A DNA stretch of 64,000 nucleotides, from assembly GCF_010731595.1 (NCBI RefSeq), contig NZ_AP022582.1, positions 4,340,001-4,404,000 of the forward strand, given 5' to 3'. The position numbers and the translations under genes were made by a program. The notes beneath the pieces were generated by a model. That model was not told the origin of the DNA. It searched no databases and saw nothing but the letters and a program-made list of their open reading frames with translations. This stretch comes from Mycobacterium seoulense. Its GTDB lineage: Bacteria; Actinomycetota; Actinomycetes; Mycobacteriales; Mycobacteriaceae. This document shows positions 26,907 to 35,465 of the stretch, piece after piece (position 1 is the first letter of the stretch; the number at the start of each line of letters is the position of its first letter).

Positions 26907-29240
26907 GTGGCAGCCCGAGCGCCGTTCGCGGACTGGCGCGTGCTGGAGTTGTCCAACGGGATCGCGGTGTCCTACTGCGGCAAGATGTTCGCCGACGCCG
27001 GCGCCGACGTGGTGAAAATAGAATCGGCGCAGGGGGATTCGCTGCGCAGGCGGTCGGCCGGCGGGCCCGCCGGGGCGCTGTTCGGCTACCTGGCCGCGGG
27101 CAAGAAATCGGTGACCAGCGGCGGCCAGGCGGAGATCGACGCGCTGCTGGCCGGCGCCGACCTCGTGCTCACCGACCTGACCGACGGTTGGACGCTCGAC
27201 GAAATCACGGCCCACACCGGCGCTTCGGCAGTGGTGGTCGCCGTGACACCGTTCGGCACGGCGGGACCCTACGTCGACGATCGGGTGATCGCCAACGAGT
27301 TCATCCTGCAGGCGTTGTGCGGCTCGACCGCCGGCCGCGGCTGGCCGGAGGACGAACCGGTGCAGGCCGGCGGGCAGCTCGGCGAGTGGCTGGCGGGCAC
27401 GTTCGCCGCCGCGGTCGCCGCGGCCACCGCCCGGCATGCCGCGCGCGGCGGCCGCGGCGAGGTCATCGATGTGTCGACGTACGAGGCGATGGTCATCGCG
27501 ATGGGCGGGCTGTCCGCCATGTCGGCCAGCGTGCTGGGCGCAGACTCCCTCCTGGGCCGGCGCAGTCTGGAACTGCCCTCGATCGTCCCCACGGCCGACG
27601 GCATGGTGGGCTTCTGCACCATCACCGCGCAGCAGTTCCAGGACTTCCTGGTGCTCATCGATCGTGCCGATCTGCTCGACGACGCCGAGCTGGCGTCGTT
27701 CGACGGGCGGGTCGCCCGCCGCGACGAGTTCGTCGGCATGGTCACCCAGTGGACCCAGTCGCGCACCACACAGGAGATCGTCGACCTCGCGGTCGCCTTC
27801 CGCATCCCGGTGGCCCCGATCGGGACACCCGAAATGCTGCCCAAGATCGACCATTTCGTGGAACGCGGTGTGTTCGTCGAATCCGGGGCGGGCGGGCTGC
27901 AGCCGAGGGTGCCGTATCGCAGCGACGCGATGCCGACGAGGCCGCCGGGGCGGGCGCCGCGGCTCGGCGCCGACAACGGCCGGGTTCACTGGCCGCCACG
28001 ACCGGCCCCGCCTCACGGCGCCGGCGCCGACGCCCTCCCGCTGGCTGACACGCGGATCACCGATTTCACCGCCTTCTGGGCGGGGCCGGTCGCCACACAA
28101 CTGCTGGGCGCTCTGGGCGCCGACGTGATCAAGGTCGAGGGGGTCCGCCGGCCCGACGGCATGCGGTTCTCCGCCGGCCGCCCGCCCAGCTGGGACCAGT
28201 GGTGGGAGTGGGGCCCGGTCTTCCTGTGCAGCAACAACAACAAGCGCGGCGTGAGCGTCGAACTCAGCACCGAGGCGGGGCGGGCCATCGCGCTGGAGCT
28301 CGTCGCCGCAAGCGATCTGGTCATCGAGAACTTCTCGCCCCGGGTGATGACGAACTTCGGTCTGGGCTGGGATGCCGTGCGCGCGGCCAACCCCCGCGCC
28401 ATCATGGTGCGGATGCCGGCATTCGGGCTCGACGGTCCCTGGCGGGACCGCGTGGGCTTCGCCCAGACGATGGAGCAGGCCACCGGCATGGCGTGGATGA
28501 CCGGCCACGCCGATGGGCCCCCGGTGATCCCGCGCGGCGTGTGTGACCCCATCGCGGGCCTGCACGCGGCCTTCGCCGCGGTGGCCGCGCTGGTGATCCG
28601 CGACCGCGACGGGAGCGGGATGCACGTGGAGTCCACCATGGTCGAGGCGGCGTTGAACGTGGCCGCCGAGATGATGGTGGAGTATTCCCGCAACGGAATC
28701 CAGATGCGGCGCAACGGCAATCGCGGCCCCGACGCCCGCCCCCAGGGCGTCTACCGTTGCCGGGGCGATGACGACTGGGTGGCGCTGGCCGCGACGGACG
28801 ACGCGGCGCGCGCGGCGCTGGCGCGACTGCTCGGCCGGCCGGACCTGCACGACGGCGACTGGCGGGAGCGGCCGGACGAAAATGACAAGCTGATCTCGGA
28901 CTGGACGGCGCGCCAGTCGGTGGGCGAAGCGGTCGAAGCGCTGCGCGCGGCGGGGGTGGCCGCGGCGCCCGTCACGCCGGCCGCGGCACTGCTGAGCGAC
29001 CCGCACCTGCACGCGCGCGGTTTCTGGGAAACCGTCGACCACCCGGTCGCCGGCTCCTTCCTGTGCACGGGAATGCCGTTCGCGTTCCTCGGCCGGCCGC
29101 GGCGCTGGATCCGCCGGGTACCGCCCCTGTACGGCCAGCACACCGGCGAGGTCATGACGGAGCTGCTGGGGCGCAGCCAACGAGATCTGTCGGCGTTGCG
29201 GGAGTCGGGGACCGTGAGCGACCGGCCGGCGGGCCTGTGA
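26907..29240 (+). CDS. Double-length CaiB/BaiF (class III) CoA-transferase
   Basis: About 777 residues from GTG 26907, which follows the previous stop by 2 bp. Two complete CaiB-type units are fused. Unit one (to about 365) begins DWRVLELSNGIAVSYCGKMFADAGADVVKIE; unit two begins TDFTAFWAGPVATQLLGALGADVIKVEG. The catalytic Asp is visible in unit two (GVCDPIAGLHAAFAAV), but the matching place in unit one reads GGQLGEWLAGTFAAAV, so only the second site looks competent. CaiB-type enzymes move CoA between acids or act as racemases of alpha-methylacyl-CoA. Either role fits a cluster for a branched acid. Confidence 0.88.
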   Translation: MAARAPFADWRVLELSNGIAVSYCGKMFADAGADVVKIESAQGDSLRRRSAGGPAGALFGYLAAGKKSVTSGGQAEIDALLAGADLVLTDLTDGWTLDEITAHTGASAVVVAVTPFGTAGPYVDDRVIANEFILQALCGSTAGRGWPEDEPVQAGGQLGEWLAGTFAAAVAAATARHAARGGRGEVIDVSTYEAMVIAMGGLSAMSASVLGADSLLGRRSLELPSIVPTADGMVGFCTITAQQFQDFLVLIDRADLLDDAELASFDGRVARRDEFVGMVTQWTQSRTTQEIVDLAVAFRIPVAPIGTPEMLPKIDHFVERGVFVESGAGGLQPRVPYRSDAMPTRPPGRAPRLGADNGRVHWPPRPAPPHGAGADALPLADTRITDFTAFWAGPVATQLLGALGADVIKVEGVRRPDGMRFSAGRPPSWDQWWEWGPVFLCSNNNKRGVSVELSTEAGRAIALELVAASDLVIENFSPRVMTNFGLGWDAVRAANPRAIMVRMPAFGLDGPWRDRVGFAQTMEQATGMAWMTGHADGPPVIPRGVCDPIAGLHAAFAAVAALVIRDRDGSGMHVESTMVEAALNVAAEMMVEYSRNGIQMRRNGNRGPDARPQGVYRCRGDDDWVALAATDDAARAALARLLGRPDLHDGDWRERPDENDKLISDWTARQSVGEAVEALRAAGVAAAPVTPAAALLSDPHLHARGFWETVDHPVAGSFLCTGMPFAFLGRPRRWIRRVPPLYGQHTGEVMTELLGRSQRDLSALRESGTVSDRPAGL

Positions 29241-29241
29241 C

Positions 29242-29580
29242 ATGGCCGTCACCCTCTGCGTGCCACCCCGGGCCGGCGAATTGTGCGCGCCGGTGCGCTT
29301 TTTGGTGCGCGAGGACTCGGTGGTGATGGAACTGACCGCCCGGCACCGCATCACCAGCGTCGAATGGGACGAGCGCGAGCGCGCGGTCGCGATGGTCGTC
29401 GAGATCACCGACCCGCAGACGGCGCGTCCCGTGGACGTGCGGATCGACGTCGTGGAACCGCGTCCGGGCGGCGGGCCGCCCCCCGACGCCCGCACCACGA
29501 CCATCGGGACCATCACCCGTGACGGTCGGCAGTACGACGTCGTCGGCACCTACCTCGGCGTCGTGGCGGACGAAAACTAG
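29242..29580 (+). CDS. Small conserved hypothetical protein in the catabolic cluster
   Basis: A 112-residue soluble protein starting at ATG 29242, one base after the CoA-transferase stop. The sequence suggests beta strands (VVMELTARHRITSVEWDE, AVAMVVEITDPQTARPVDVRIDVVE) and ends DGRQYDVVGTYLGVVADEN. I recognise no motif. Tight spacing on both sides makes it a true member of the operon. Confidence 0.7.
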   Translation: MAVTLCVPPRAGELCAPVRFLVREDSVVMELTARHRITSVEWDERERAVAMVVEITDPQTARPVDVRIDVVEPRPGGGPPPDARTTTIGTITRDGRQYDVVGTYLGVVADEN

Positions 29581-29596
29581 ACGCGAAGGATACGAA

Positions 29597-30757
29597 GTGG
29601 CAGGCACAAAACGCACCGCGGCGATCGTCGGGGTGCACAACACCCGGCAGGGTCGGCGCCTGGAGGGCGAGACCTCGCGGAGCCTGGCGCTGACCGCCAT
29701 CCGCGGCGCGCTCGACGACGCGGGCCTGCGCCTCGACGACGTCGACGGGATCAGTGCGGGGCCACTGTCCACCGCGCTCATCTACGACCTGCGGCTCGGC
29801 CCGGCCTGGCAGGGGCTCGCCTTCGGCGTCGGCATGATCACCGAGGCGGCCGCCGCCATCGAGCACGGCATGGCGGACGTGGTGGTGCTGGTCGCGGCCC
29901 AGGCCGGCGAATACCGCGACCACGAGGCGACGGCGCCGTGGACCCGACCCGAGAACGAATTCGTCGCGCCCTGGGGCATGTTCACCACCGCCGAGTTCGC
30001 GCTCATCGCGCGCCGCCACATGCACGCCTACGGCACCACCCGCGAACAACTGTCGATCGTGGCGGCGACCATCCGCAACAACGGATCTCGTAACCCCCAA
30101 GCCGTCTACTACCGACGCGGACCCTTCACGCCCGACGACATCACCGCCTCCCGGCCCATCGCCGACCCGTTTCATCTCCTGGACTGCGCCACCACCTCAG
30201 AAGGCGGGTGCGCCCTGGTCGTGGCCGACGTCGAAAAGACCGACGGCGCAAGCCAACCCATCTTCCTGCTGGGCAGCGGCGCGGACTTCCACGGCCCGTC
30301 CTATCAGCACCCGCCGGCGTGGGACCTGGCCGGACGGCGGGACCGGCACGTCAACGGGGTGGTCGGCCGGCGCGCGGCCGAGCGCGCCTTCCGCCACGCC
30401 GGGTTGCGGCCCGACGACGTCGACGTGCTGGAGCTCTACGACCCGTTCTCCTTCGAAATCATCCGCCAGCTCGAGGCGTTCGGGTTCTGCGGCGAGGGCG
30501 AGGGGGGACCGTTCGTCGCCGACGGCCACATCGCCATCGACGGCAGCCATCCCATCACCACCGACGGAGGGACCATGTCGTTCAGCCATGCGGGCTCCAA
30601 TCCGCAGATGATGCAGCGGGCCGTCCGGGCCGTCGAGCAGCTGCGCGGCCAGGCGGGCGAACTTCAGGTCCCCGATGCCCATATCGCGTTGTGCAGCAAC
30701 GGGGGAGCGGGCGCCTTGTTCACCACGCTGCTGATCCTGGGAGACGAACCGCGGTGA
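29597..30757 (+). CDS. Second thiolase-like lipid-transfer/aldolase protein lacking nucleophile Cys
   Basis: About 386 residues from GTG 29597, with AAGGA upstream; the frame is open from 29519. The thiolase fold is clear (GALDDAGLRLDDVDGISAG, SRPIADPFHLLDCATTSEGG). The nucleophile region reads GLAFGVGMITEAAAAIEHG, without Cys. Unlike the first paralog it keeps a His in MSFSHAGS and a Cys in IALCSNGGAGAL. DVLELYDPFSFEIIRQLEAFGFC matches the Tyr region of Ltp2-type retro-aldolases. It overlaps the following DUF35 gene by 4 bp, repeating the aldolase-DUF35 arrangement seen at 23.7-25.4 kb. Confidence 0.82.
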   Translation: MAGTKRTAAIVGVHNTRQGRRLEGETSRSLALTAIRGALDDAGLRLDDVDGISAGPLSTALIYDLRLGPAWQGLAFGVGMITEAAAAIEHGMADVVVLVAAQAGEYRDHEATAPWTRPENEFVAPWGMFTTAEFALIARRHMHAYGTTREQLSIVAATIRNNGSRNPQAVYYRRGPFTPDDITASRPIADPFHLLDCATTSEGGCALVVADVEKTDGASQPIFLLGSGADFHGPSYQHPPAWDLAGRRDRHVNGVVGRRAAERAFRHAGLRPDDVDVLELYDPFSFEIIRQLEAFGFCGEGEGGPFVADGHIAIDGSHPITTDGGTMSFSHAGSNPQMMQRAVRAVEQLRGQAGELQVPDAHIALCSNGGAGALFTTLLILGDEPR

Positions 30758-31176
30758 CCTCCGACGCCCTGCGCCCACAAACCGGTCCGGTGCCCCATGC
30801 CAGCAGCCACCTGAGCCTGCCCTTCTGGCAGGGCTGCCGGGCGGAGGAACTGCGGTACCAACGCTGCGACGCCTGCGGCCTGGCCAACTTTCCGCCGACC
30901 GAGCACTGCCGCCAATGCCTTTCGGCCCAGGTGCGCTGGGAGCGCAGCGGCGGCCTGGGCGAGATCTACAGCTGGACGGTGGTTCACCGGCCGGTGACGG
31001 CGGAATTCTCCCCGCCCTACGCACCCGCGATCGTCACGCTGGACGAGGGTTACCAGATGCTGACCAACGTCGTCGGCCTGGCGCCGGAGGAGCTGCGGAT
31101 CGGCATGCGCGTGCGGGTTCAGTTCCACGCCGCCGGTCCCGACGTGACCCTGCCCTACTTCACCGGCCAGGACTAG
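30754..31176 (+). CDS. DUF35 OB-fold protein with zinc ribbon
   Basis: About 140 residues from GTG 30754, overlapping the previous TGA in a GTGA junction; the frame is open far upstream. Unlike the first DUF35 protein it has a full four-Cys zinc ribbon (YQRCDACGLANFPPTEHCRQC), followed by the OB fold (GEIYSWTVVHRPVTAEFSPPYAPAIV, LRIGMRVRVQF). It is the presumed obligate partner of the second thiolase-like protein. Confidence 0.88.
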   Translation: MTSDALRPQTGPVPHASSHLSLPFWQGCRAEELRYQRCDACGLANFPPTEHCRQCLSAQVRWERSGGLGEIYSWTVVHRPVTAEFSPPYAPAIVTLDEGYQMLTNVVGLAPEELRIGMRVRVQFHAAGPDVTLPYFTGQD

Positions 31177-31182
31177 GCCGCC

Positions 31183-31830
31183 GTGAGCCCCCGGCGCACC
31201 AGCAACGGCCTGCCGGTAACCGCCTACCTGGTACTGGGCGTGCTCGCCGCCAACGACGAGCAGCTCACCGCGGGCGAGATCAAGATGCGCGCAGAGCTGT
31301 CCGTCGGCCACTTCTACTGGTCGCCGTCGGTCAGTCACGTGCGGCGCGAGCTGAACCGCTTGCTGGCGCGCGGCATGGTCGGCGAGATCGGCGCCCAAGC
31401 GGGCAAGCGGGCGATCACGCTCTACGAGACCACCGATGCCGGACGTGACGCGCTGCGCCGGTGGGTGCAGCACTTCCCCGGCCAGGACCAGGTCGTCATC
31501 AAGCACCCCGTCATCCTCAAGACCTGGCTCGCCCGCGGCGAGGACCCCGAACTCATCGTGGACACCCTGGACCGGCACCTCGAGGCGACCCGGGCGCGGC
31601 TGGACGAGGCGCTGTGGTCGCGGCAGCGGTCGCGCGAACTCGGCATCAGCGCCGACCCGGACCAGCGCTTCTCGTTCGCCGTTCTGGACTACGCGATCCG
31701 AGGCCTGTACGCGGAGCTCTCCAACATCACGCAGCTGCGCGACGAGATCGCCGGCGGCACAACGCGAGACCCCGTCAAGCGGGTGCGACGGGCGAAGGGC
31801 CAGATCCGCCGCCGGGTACCCCCGGGCTAG
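31183..31830 (+). CDS. PadR-family transcriptional regulator
   Basis: A 215-residue protein with an N-terminal winged helix (AYLVLGVLAANDEQLTAGEIKMRAE, HVRRELNRLLARGMVGE, TLYETTDAGRDALRRW) and a C-terminal helical dimerisation part as in PadR/Vir regulators. GTG 31183 lies 6 bp after the DUF35 stop, so it belongs to the operon. Its 3' end overlaps the convergent ligase gene by 56 bp. Its targets and effector are unknown; with the TetR it gives this cluster two regulators. Confidence 0.85.
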   Translation: MSPRRTSNGLPVTAYLVLGVLAANDEQLTAGEIKMRAELSVGHFYWSPSVSHVRRELNRLLARGMVGEIGAQAGKRAITLYETTDAGRDALRRWVQHFPGQDQVVIKHPVILKTWLARGEDPELIVDTLDRHLEATRARLDEALWSRQRSRELGISADPDQRFSFAVLDYAIRGLYAELSNITQLRDEIAGGTTRDPVKRVRRAKGQIRRRVPPG

Positions 31831-33412
31831 GCGCCGCGACCGTATAGGCGGTGCCGCGCGGTTCGCGCTCCCAGAGCGTTTCGCCCGCACCGATGGCCGT
31901 CCCTTCGCCGATCAGTTGACGCTTGAGCACCTTGTGGGTGGCGGTGCTCGGCAGGTCGGCGGCGACGCGAACGTAGCGTGGGCGGGCCTTCGGGGACAGG
32001 TCGGGCTGAGCGTCGAGGAACGCCTCGAACGCGTCGGGGTCCAGGGTGTGCCCCTCGTTGAGCACGATCGCCGCCATCACCTGATCGCCGACGCGCCCGT
32101 CCGGGACGGCGTACACCGCGGCGCGGTTGATCGAACTGTGCCGCAACAGGATCCGCTCGATCGGTGCGGCGGCGAGGTTCTCCCCGTCGACCCTCATCCA
32201 GTCGGCCGTGCGGCCGGCCAGGTAAATCCAGCCGTCGGAGTCGCGGTAGGCGAGGTCACCCGACCAGTACATGCCGTGCCGCATGCGTTCGGCGTTGGCG
32301 TCCGGGTCGTTGTAGTAGCCGGTGAAGAAACCCGATCCCGCCGTGTTGACCAACTCGCCCACGGCCTCGTCGGCGTTGACCAGGGCGCCGTCGGCGTCGA
32401 ACCGCGCGACCGCGCACTCGGTGACGGTGTCGCTGTTGTAGATCGCCACCCCGTCGACCCCTTTGCCGATCGAGCCCTTCGGCGTGCCGGGTTCGCGGAT
32501 CACGATGACCGCGTTCTCGGTCGAGCCGAAGCCGTCCTCCACCTGCACGTCGAAGCGCCGCGCGAACTCCTCGATGTCCTTGTCGTTGGCCTCGTTACCG
32601 AACGCCACCCGCAGGGGATTGTCGGCGTCGTCGTCGCGCTCGGGCGTGGCCAGGATGTAGGCGAGCGGCTTGCCCACGTAGTTCATGTACGTCGCCCCGT
32701 AATGACGGATGTCGTCGAGGAAGCTGCTGGCCGAGAATTTCGCCGGCACGATCGCGGCGCCGGAGACCACCGCGGGCGCCCATCCGGCGACGACCGCGTT
32801 GGAGTGGAACAGCGGCATCGACACGTAGCAGGTGTCCTGCTCGGATAGCGCGAAGCGCTCGACCAGGTTGATGCCGGCGAACGTTGCCATCAGGTGCGAT
32901 ACCTGCACCGCCTTGGGATTCCCGCTCGTTCCCGAGGTGAAGATCATCATGAACGGGTCCATCGCGGTCACCTGCCGGCGCGGCTCCAGTTCGCCGGCTT
33001 CCTCGACGAGCTCGGCCCACTGCGGGGTCGAGGTGTCGAGGACGAGCGTTCCCTCGAGGTCGAGGCCGTCCAGCAGTGGCCGGTGTTCGGCGTCGGTGAC
33101 GAGAAACTGGCAATGCGCGCGCCGGACGTCGGCCGCCAGCGCCTCGCCGCGCCGCGTGTTGTTCAGGCCGCACAGCACGTAGCCGCCCAGTCCCGCCGCG
33201 GCCATCTGGGCCAGCATCTCGGGGTTGTTACCCAGCAGGGCGCCGACGTGCATCGGCCGGCCGGGGTCGGCCGCGGAGATCAGGGCCGCCGCCCGCTGCG
33301 CCGCTCCCGCCAGGTACTGACTCCAACTCCATTGCAGGCCGCGGTGTTTGACCGCGACGCCCGGGTCGGACAAGCGTCTGCGCAGCAGCGCCTGAATCGT
33401 GTCGTCAGTCAT
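31775..33412 (-). CDS. AMP-binding acyl-CoA ligase (FadD17/FadD1-like)
   Basis: A 545-residue member of the ANL superfamily. The P-loop is MMIFTSGTSGNPKAVQVSH; the A5 motif is VEDGFGSTENAV, A7 is YWSGDLAYRDSDGWIYLAGRTADWMRVDGEN, and a C-terminal Lys region is STATHKVLKRQLI. It forms an acyl-adenylate and then the CoA thioester. It runs toward the catabolic operon (convergent) and has upstream the same 19-bp operator as the two-domain FadE gene, so it is probably the entry enzyme of that pathway. It starts at ATG 33412. Confidence 0.92.
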   Translation of the reverse strand: MTDDTIQALLRRRLSDPGVAVKHRGLQWSWSQYLAGAAQRAAALISAADPGRPMHVGALLGNNPEMLAQMAAAGLGGYVLCGLNNTRRGEALAADVRRAHCQFLVTDAEHRPLLDGLDLEGTLVLDTSTPQWAELVEEAGELEPRRQVTAMDPFMMIFTSGTSGNPKAVQVSHLMATFAGINLVERFALSEQDTCYVSMPLFHSNAVVAGWAPAVVSGAAIVPAKFSASSFLDDIRHYGATYMNYVGKPLAYILATPERDDDADNPLRVAFGNEANDKDIEEFARRFDVQVEDGFGSTENAVIVIREPGTPKGSIGKGVDGVAIYNSDTVTECAVARFDADGALVNADEAVGELVNTAGSGFFTGYYNDPDANAERMRHGMYWSGDLAYRDSDGWIYLAGRTADWMRVDGENLAAAPIERILLRHSSINRAAVYAVPDGRVGDQVMAAIVLNEGHTLDPDAFEAFLDAQPDLSPKARPRYVRVAADLPSTATHKVLKRQLIGEGTAIGAGETLWEREPRGTAYTVAAPSPGVPGGGSGPSPVAPA

Positions 33413-33449
33413 CGGTCGGAATCACTTTCACTCTGCCTCGCCACTGCGA

Positions 33450-33468
33450 GACGAGACGGTCCGTCTTA
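33450..33468. promoter_or_regulatory. Operator, copy 2 (before acyl-CoA ligase)
   Basis: This 19-mer is identical to 21427-21445 and contains AGACGG-t-CCGTCT. It lies 38 bp upstream of the ligase ATG on the minus strand, a suitable place for repression. The outer ACAAGAC arm of copy 1 is not conserved here, so the inner palindrome is probably the core. Confidence 0.7.
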
Positions 33469-33810
33469 TGGTAGCGACCGGCCGAAGGTCGCAAAATCGC
33501 GGCGGTTGATGGACGTCGTCGGCATTCCAGACTGGCAGGGCGTCCACCGACCCCGTTGTGGATGTTCATGCCAGATTTGCCCAGGATTCCCTTTCGAACA
33601 CTGCGTGTATAGCGGCTCCCTTCGTATTGAACGGCGAACATGGCCTCATGCTGTTTGAGTTGCACAGGTCGCTGATTCTGCTCAGGAATCGAGCGCGAGA
33701 ATTTCATCGCCAGGTCTCACAATCACGATCGATGGATCTCTCCGGCCGGCGACGTCACGGTGGTCGACCGGCCGTGCCGAAAGACGACGAGCAACGCTGA
33801 TTCCCCGCCG
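33469..33810. other. Intergenic region without a supported gene
   Basis: About 340 bp between the ligase operator and the end of the SDR gene. It is less GC-rich than its surroundings. A leftward frame of 100 codons crosses the operator and the ligase start, but has no plausible product. I see no repeat or RNA structure I can support. Confidence 0.4.
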
Positions 33811-34581
33811 TTATCCGCCCACCATCATCAGACCGCCGTCGACCGCCAGCAGCTGCCCGGTGATGAATCCGGAACCGGGCCCGGCGAGAAAGACCAGCAT
33901 CGGGCCGAGATCGCGGGCGGGATCGCCCAGCGCGCCGCCCAGCGGGATCATCATCTGCATCTGCTGGTCGATGAACGCACTGGCGTCGGGGCCGAGGAAC
34001 TCGCGCAGCCGGTCGGCGCCGGCCGTCTGCACCGCCGGCGCCAACGCGTTGACGGTGATCTTGTCTCCCGCCCATGCCTTGGCGGCCGAGCGCGTCCACG
34101 CCTGGACCGCGCCCTTGGTCGCGGCGTAGACGGCCGAAATGGGGCTGCCCATCACGGCTTCCGACGAGCCGAAGTTGATGATCCTGCCGCCCTTGGGATC
34201 CTGGCCCTTCATCACGGCGTAGGCGGCCTGGTTGGTCAGGATGGTGGCCTTGACGTTGGTGTCCAAGAGGAACGAGATCTCGTCGACGCTGATGTAGCCG
34301 GGAATCCCGGCCTGCCACAGCCCCGCGGCGTTCACCAACACGTCGAGCCCACCCAGGCGGTCGGCGGCCTGCCGCACCGTCGCCGAGACCGCGTCGGCGT
34401 CGCGCACATCGCACTGCAGCCAGGTGGCCGCGAGACCGTCCGGCGGTGGGGTCTGGTGATAGGTGGCGGCCACCTCGGCCCCCGCCGCGGCGAGGGCTCC
34501 GACGGCGGCCGCGCCGATTCCGGTCGCGCCGCCGGTGACCAGGATCCGCCGGCCTTGCAGCGGCGCCGTCGTATCTGACAT
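33811..34581 (-). CDS. Short-chain dehydrogenase/reductase
   Basis: A 256-residue classical SDR from ATG 34581; the frame is open much further but runs through the hydrolase gene. The cofactor motif is LVTGGATGIGAAAVG, then NAAGLW, and the catalytic YxxxK is in SPISAVYAATKGAVQAW with Ser upstream in FGSSEAV. It ends GQLLAVDGGLMMVGG, typical of 3-oxoacyl reductase-like SDRs. It lies 32 bp after the alpha/beta hydrolase gene in the same leftward unit controlled by the divergent TetR. Confidence 0.9.
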   Translation of the reverse strand: MSDTTAPLQGRRILVTGGATGIGAAAVGALAAAGAEVAATYHQTPPPDGLAATWLQCDVRDADAVSATVRQAADRLGGLDVLVNAAGLWQAGIPGYISVDEISFLLDTNVKATILTNQAAYAVMKGQDPKGGRIINFGSSEAVMGSPISAVYAATKGAVQAWTRSAAKAWAGDKITVNALAPAVQTAGADRLREFLGPDASAFIDQQMQMMIPLGGALGDPARDLGPMLVFLAGPGSGFITGQLLAVDGGLMMVGG

Positions 34582-34613
34582 GGGCAAGACGCTACCGCCG
34601 GCGGCGCGGGCGG

Positions 34614-35444
34614 TTACGTGCGCACGGCGATCGTGGACAACAGGTCGGCGAGCCGGTCGGGCTGGTCGATCATCGAGAAGGTCCTGGCGCCTTCGATGAC
34701 CTCGAGGCGGGCGTTGGGGATGGTGGCGGCCAGCCGGGCGCCGTCCTCCTGCTCGAAGAACACATCGTCGGCCGACCACGCGACCAGGGTGGGCTTGTCG
34801 AACTCGGGCAGCCGGGCCGCGACGCCCGTCGTCACCTCCGTGCGCATTGACAGGGTGAACTGGCGCAGGTCTTCGGCGATGCGAGGGTCGGACAGCCCCG
34901 GGCGCACCCAGGCCTCGGTGAGATCGTCGATGTTGCGATGGGCCAGCCCGTCGAACGCGCGCTTGCGCGCAGCCGGCACCCGCATCGCCTGCGCCACGGC
35001 CCGGAACGTCGTCTTCGCCTTGGCCGCCAGGATCACCGGCTTGAGGATCGGCGGCGGAAAGTGTTCGAACGCATCGCAACTCGTGAGCACCAGGGCGCCG
35101 AGCCGCTCGGGGTGGTGGACGGCCACCAGTTGGGTGACCACCCCGCCGGTGTCGTTGCCGACCAGCACCACGTCCTCGAGGCCGAGGGCGGCCAGCACCT
35201 CGGCGACCATGCCCGCCACGCCGGTGATGGTTCGATCGGCGCCGCGGCGCAACGGCTCGGGATGGGCGCCGAGCGGCCACGTCGGGGCGATGCAGCGCAG
35301 CCCGAGGTCGGCAAGGCGGCCACTGACCTGGCGCCACAGCTGGCCACCCATCATGTACCCGTGTACGAAGACCACCGGCCTGCCGCTGTCGGGTCCGGTT
35401 GCTTCGTAATGGATGATTCCGGCGCTAATGTCGATCGTCGGCAT
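34614..35444 (-). CDS. Alpha/beta-hydrolase with Asp nucleophile
   Basis: A 276-residue alpha/beta-hydrolase. The oxyanion region is VVFVHGYMMGGQLW and the nucleophile elbow is LVGNDTGGVVTQL, with Asp as in haloalkane dehalogenases and epoxide hydrolases. An acid residue lies in VAWSADDVFF. The C-terminal place of the catalytic His reads EGARTFSMIDQPDRL, with Thr where dehalogenases have His. The enzyme may therefore use another residue or be non-hydrolytic. It is the first gene of the leftward pair with the SDR; a palindrome precedes it. Confidence 0.85.
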   Translation of the reverse strand: MPTIDISAGIIHYEATGPDSGRPVVFVHGYMMGGQLWRQVSGRLADLGLRCIAPTWPLGAHPEPLRRGADRTITGVAGMVAEVLAALGLEDVVLVGNDTGGVVTQLVAVHHPERLGALVLTSCDAFEHFPPPILKPVILAAKAKTTFRAVAQAMRVPAARKRAFDGLAHRNIDDLTEAWVRPGLSDPRIAEDLRQFTLSMRTEVTTGVAARLPEFDKPTLVAWSADDVFFEQEDGARLAATIPNARLEVIEGARTFSMIDQPDRLADLLSTIAVRT

Positions 35445-35465
35445 AGAGAACTCCTACTTCGATAC

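Noticed and set aside
26685..29549. A 954-codon leftward frame opposite the amidohydrolase, CoA-transferase and small hypothetical genes
   Set aside because: It is a GC-driven antisense shadow: the plus strand encodes clear families, and the antisense translation is low-complexity with no domain.
33405..33707. A 100-codon leftward frame upstream of the ligase
   Set aside because: It crosses the operator and ligase start and has no family resemblance or ribosome site.
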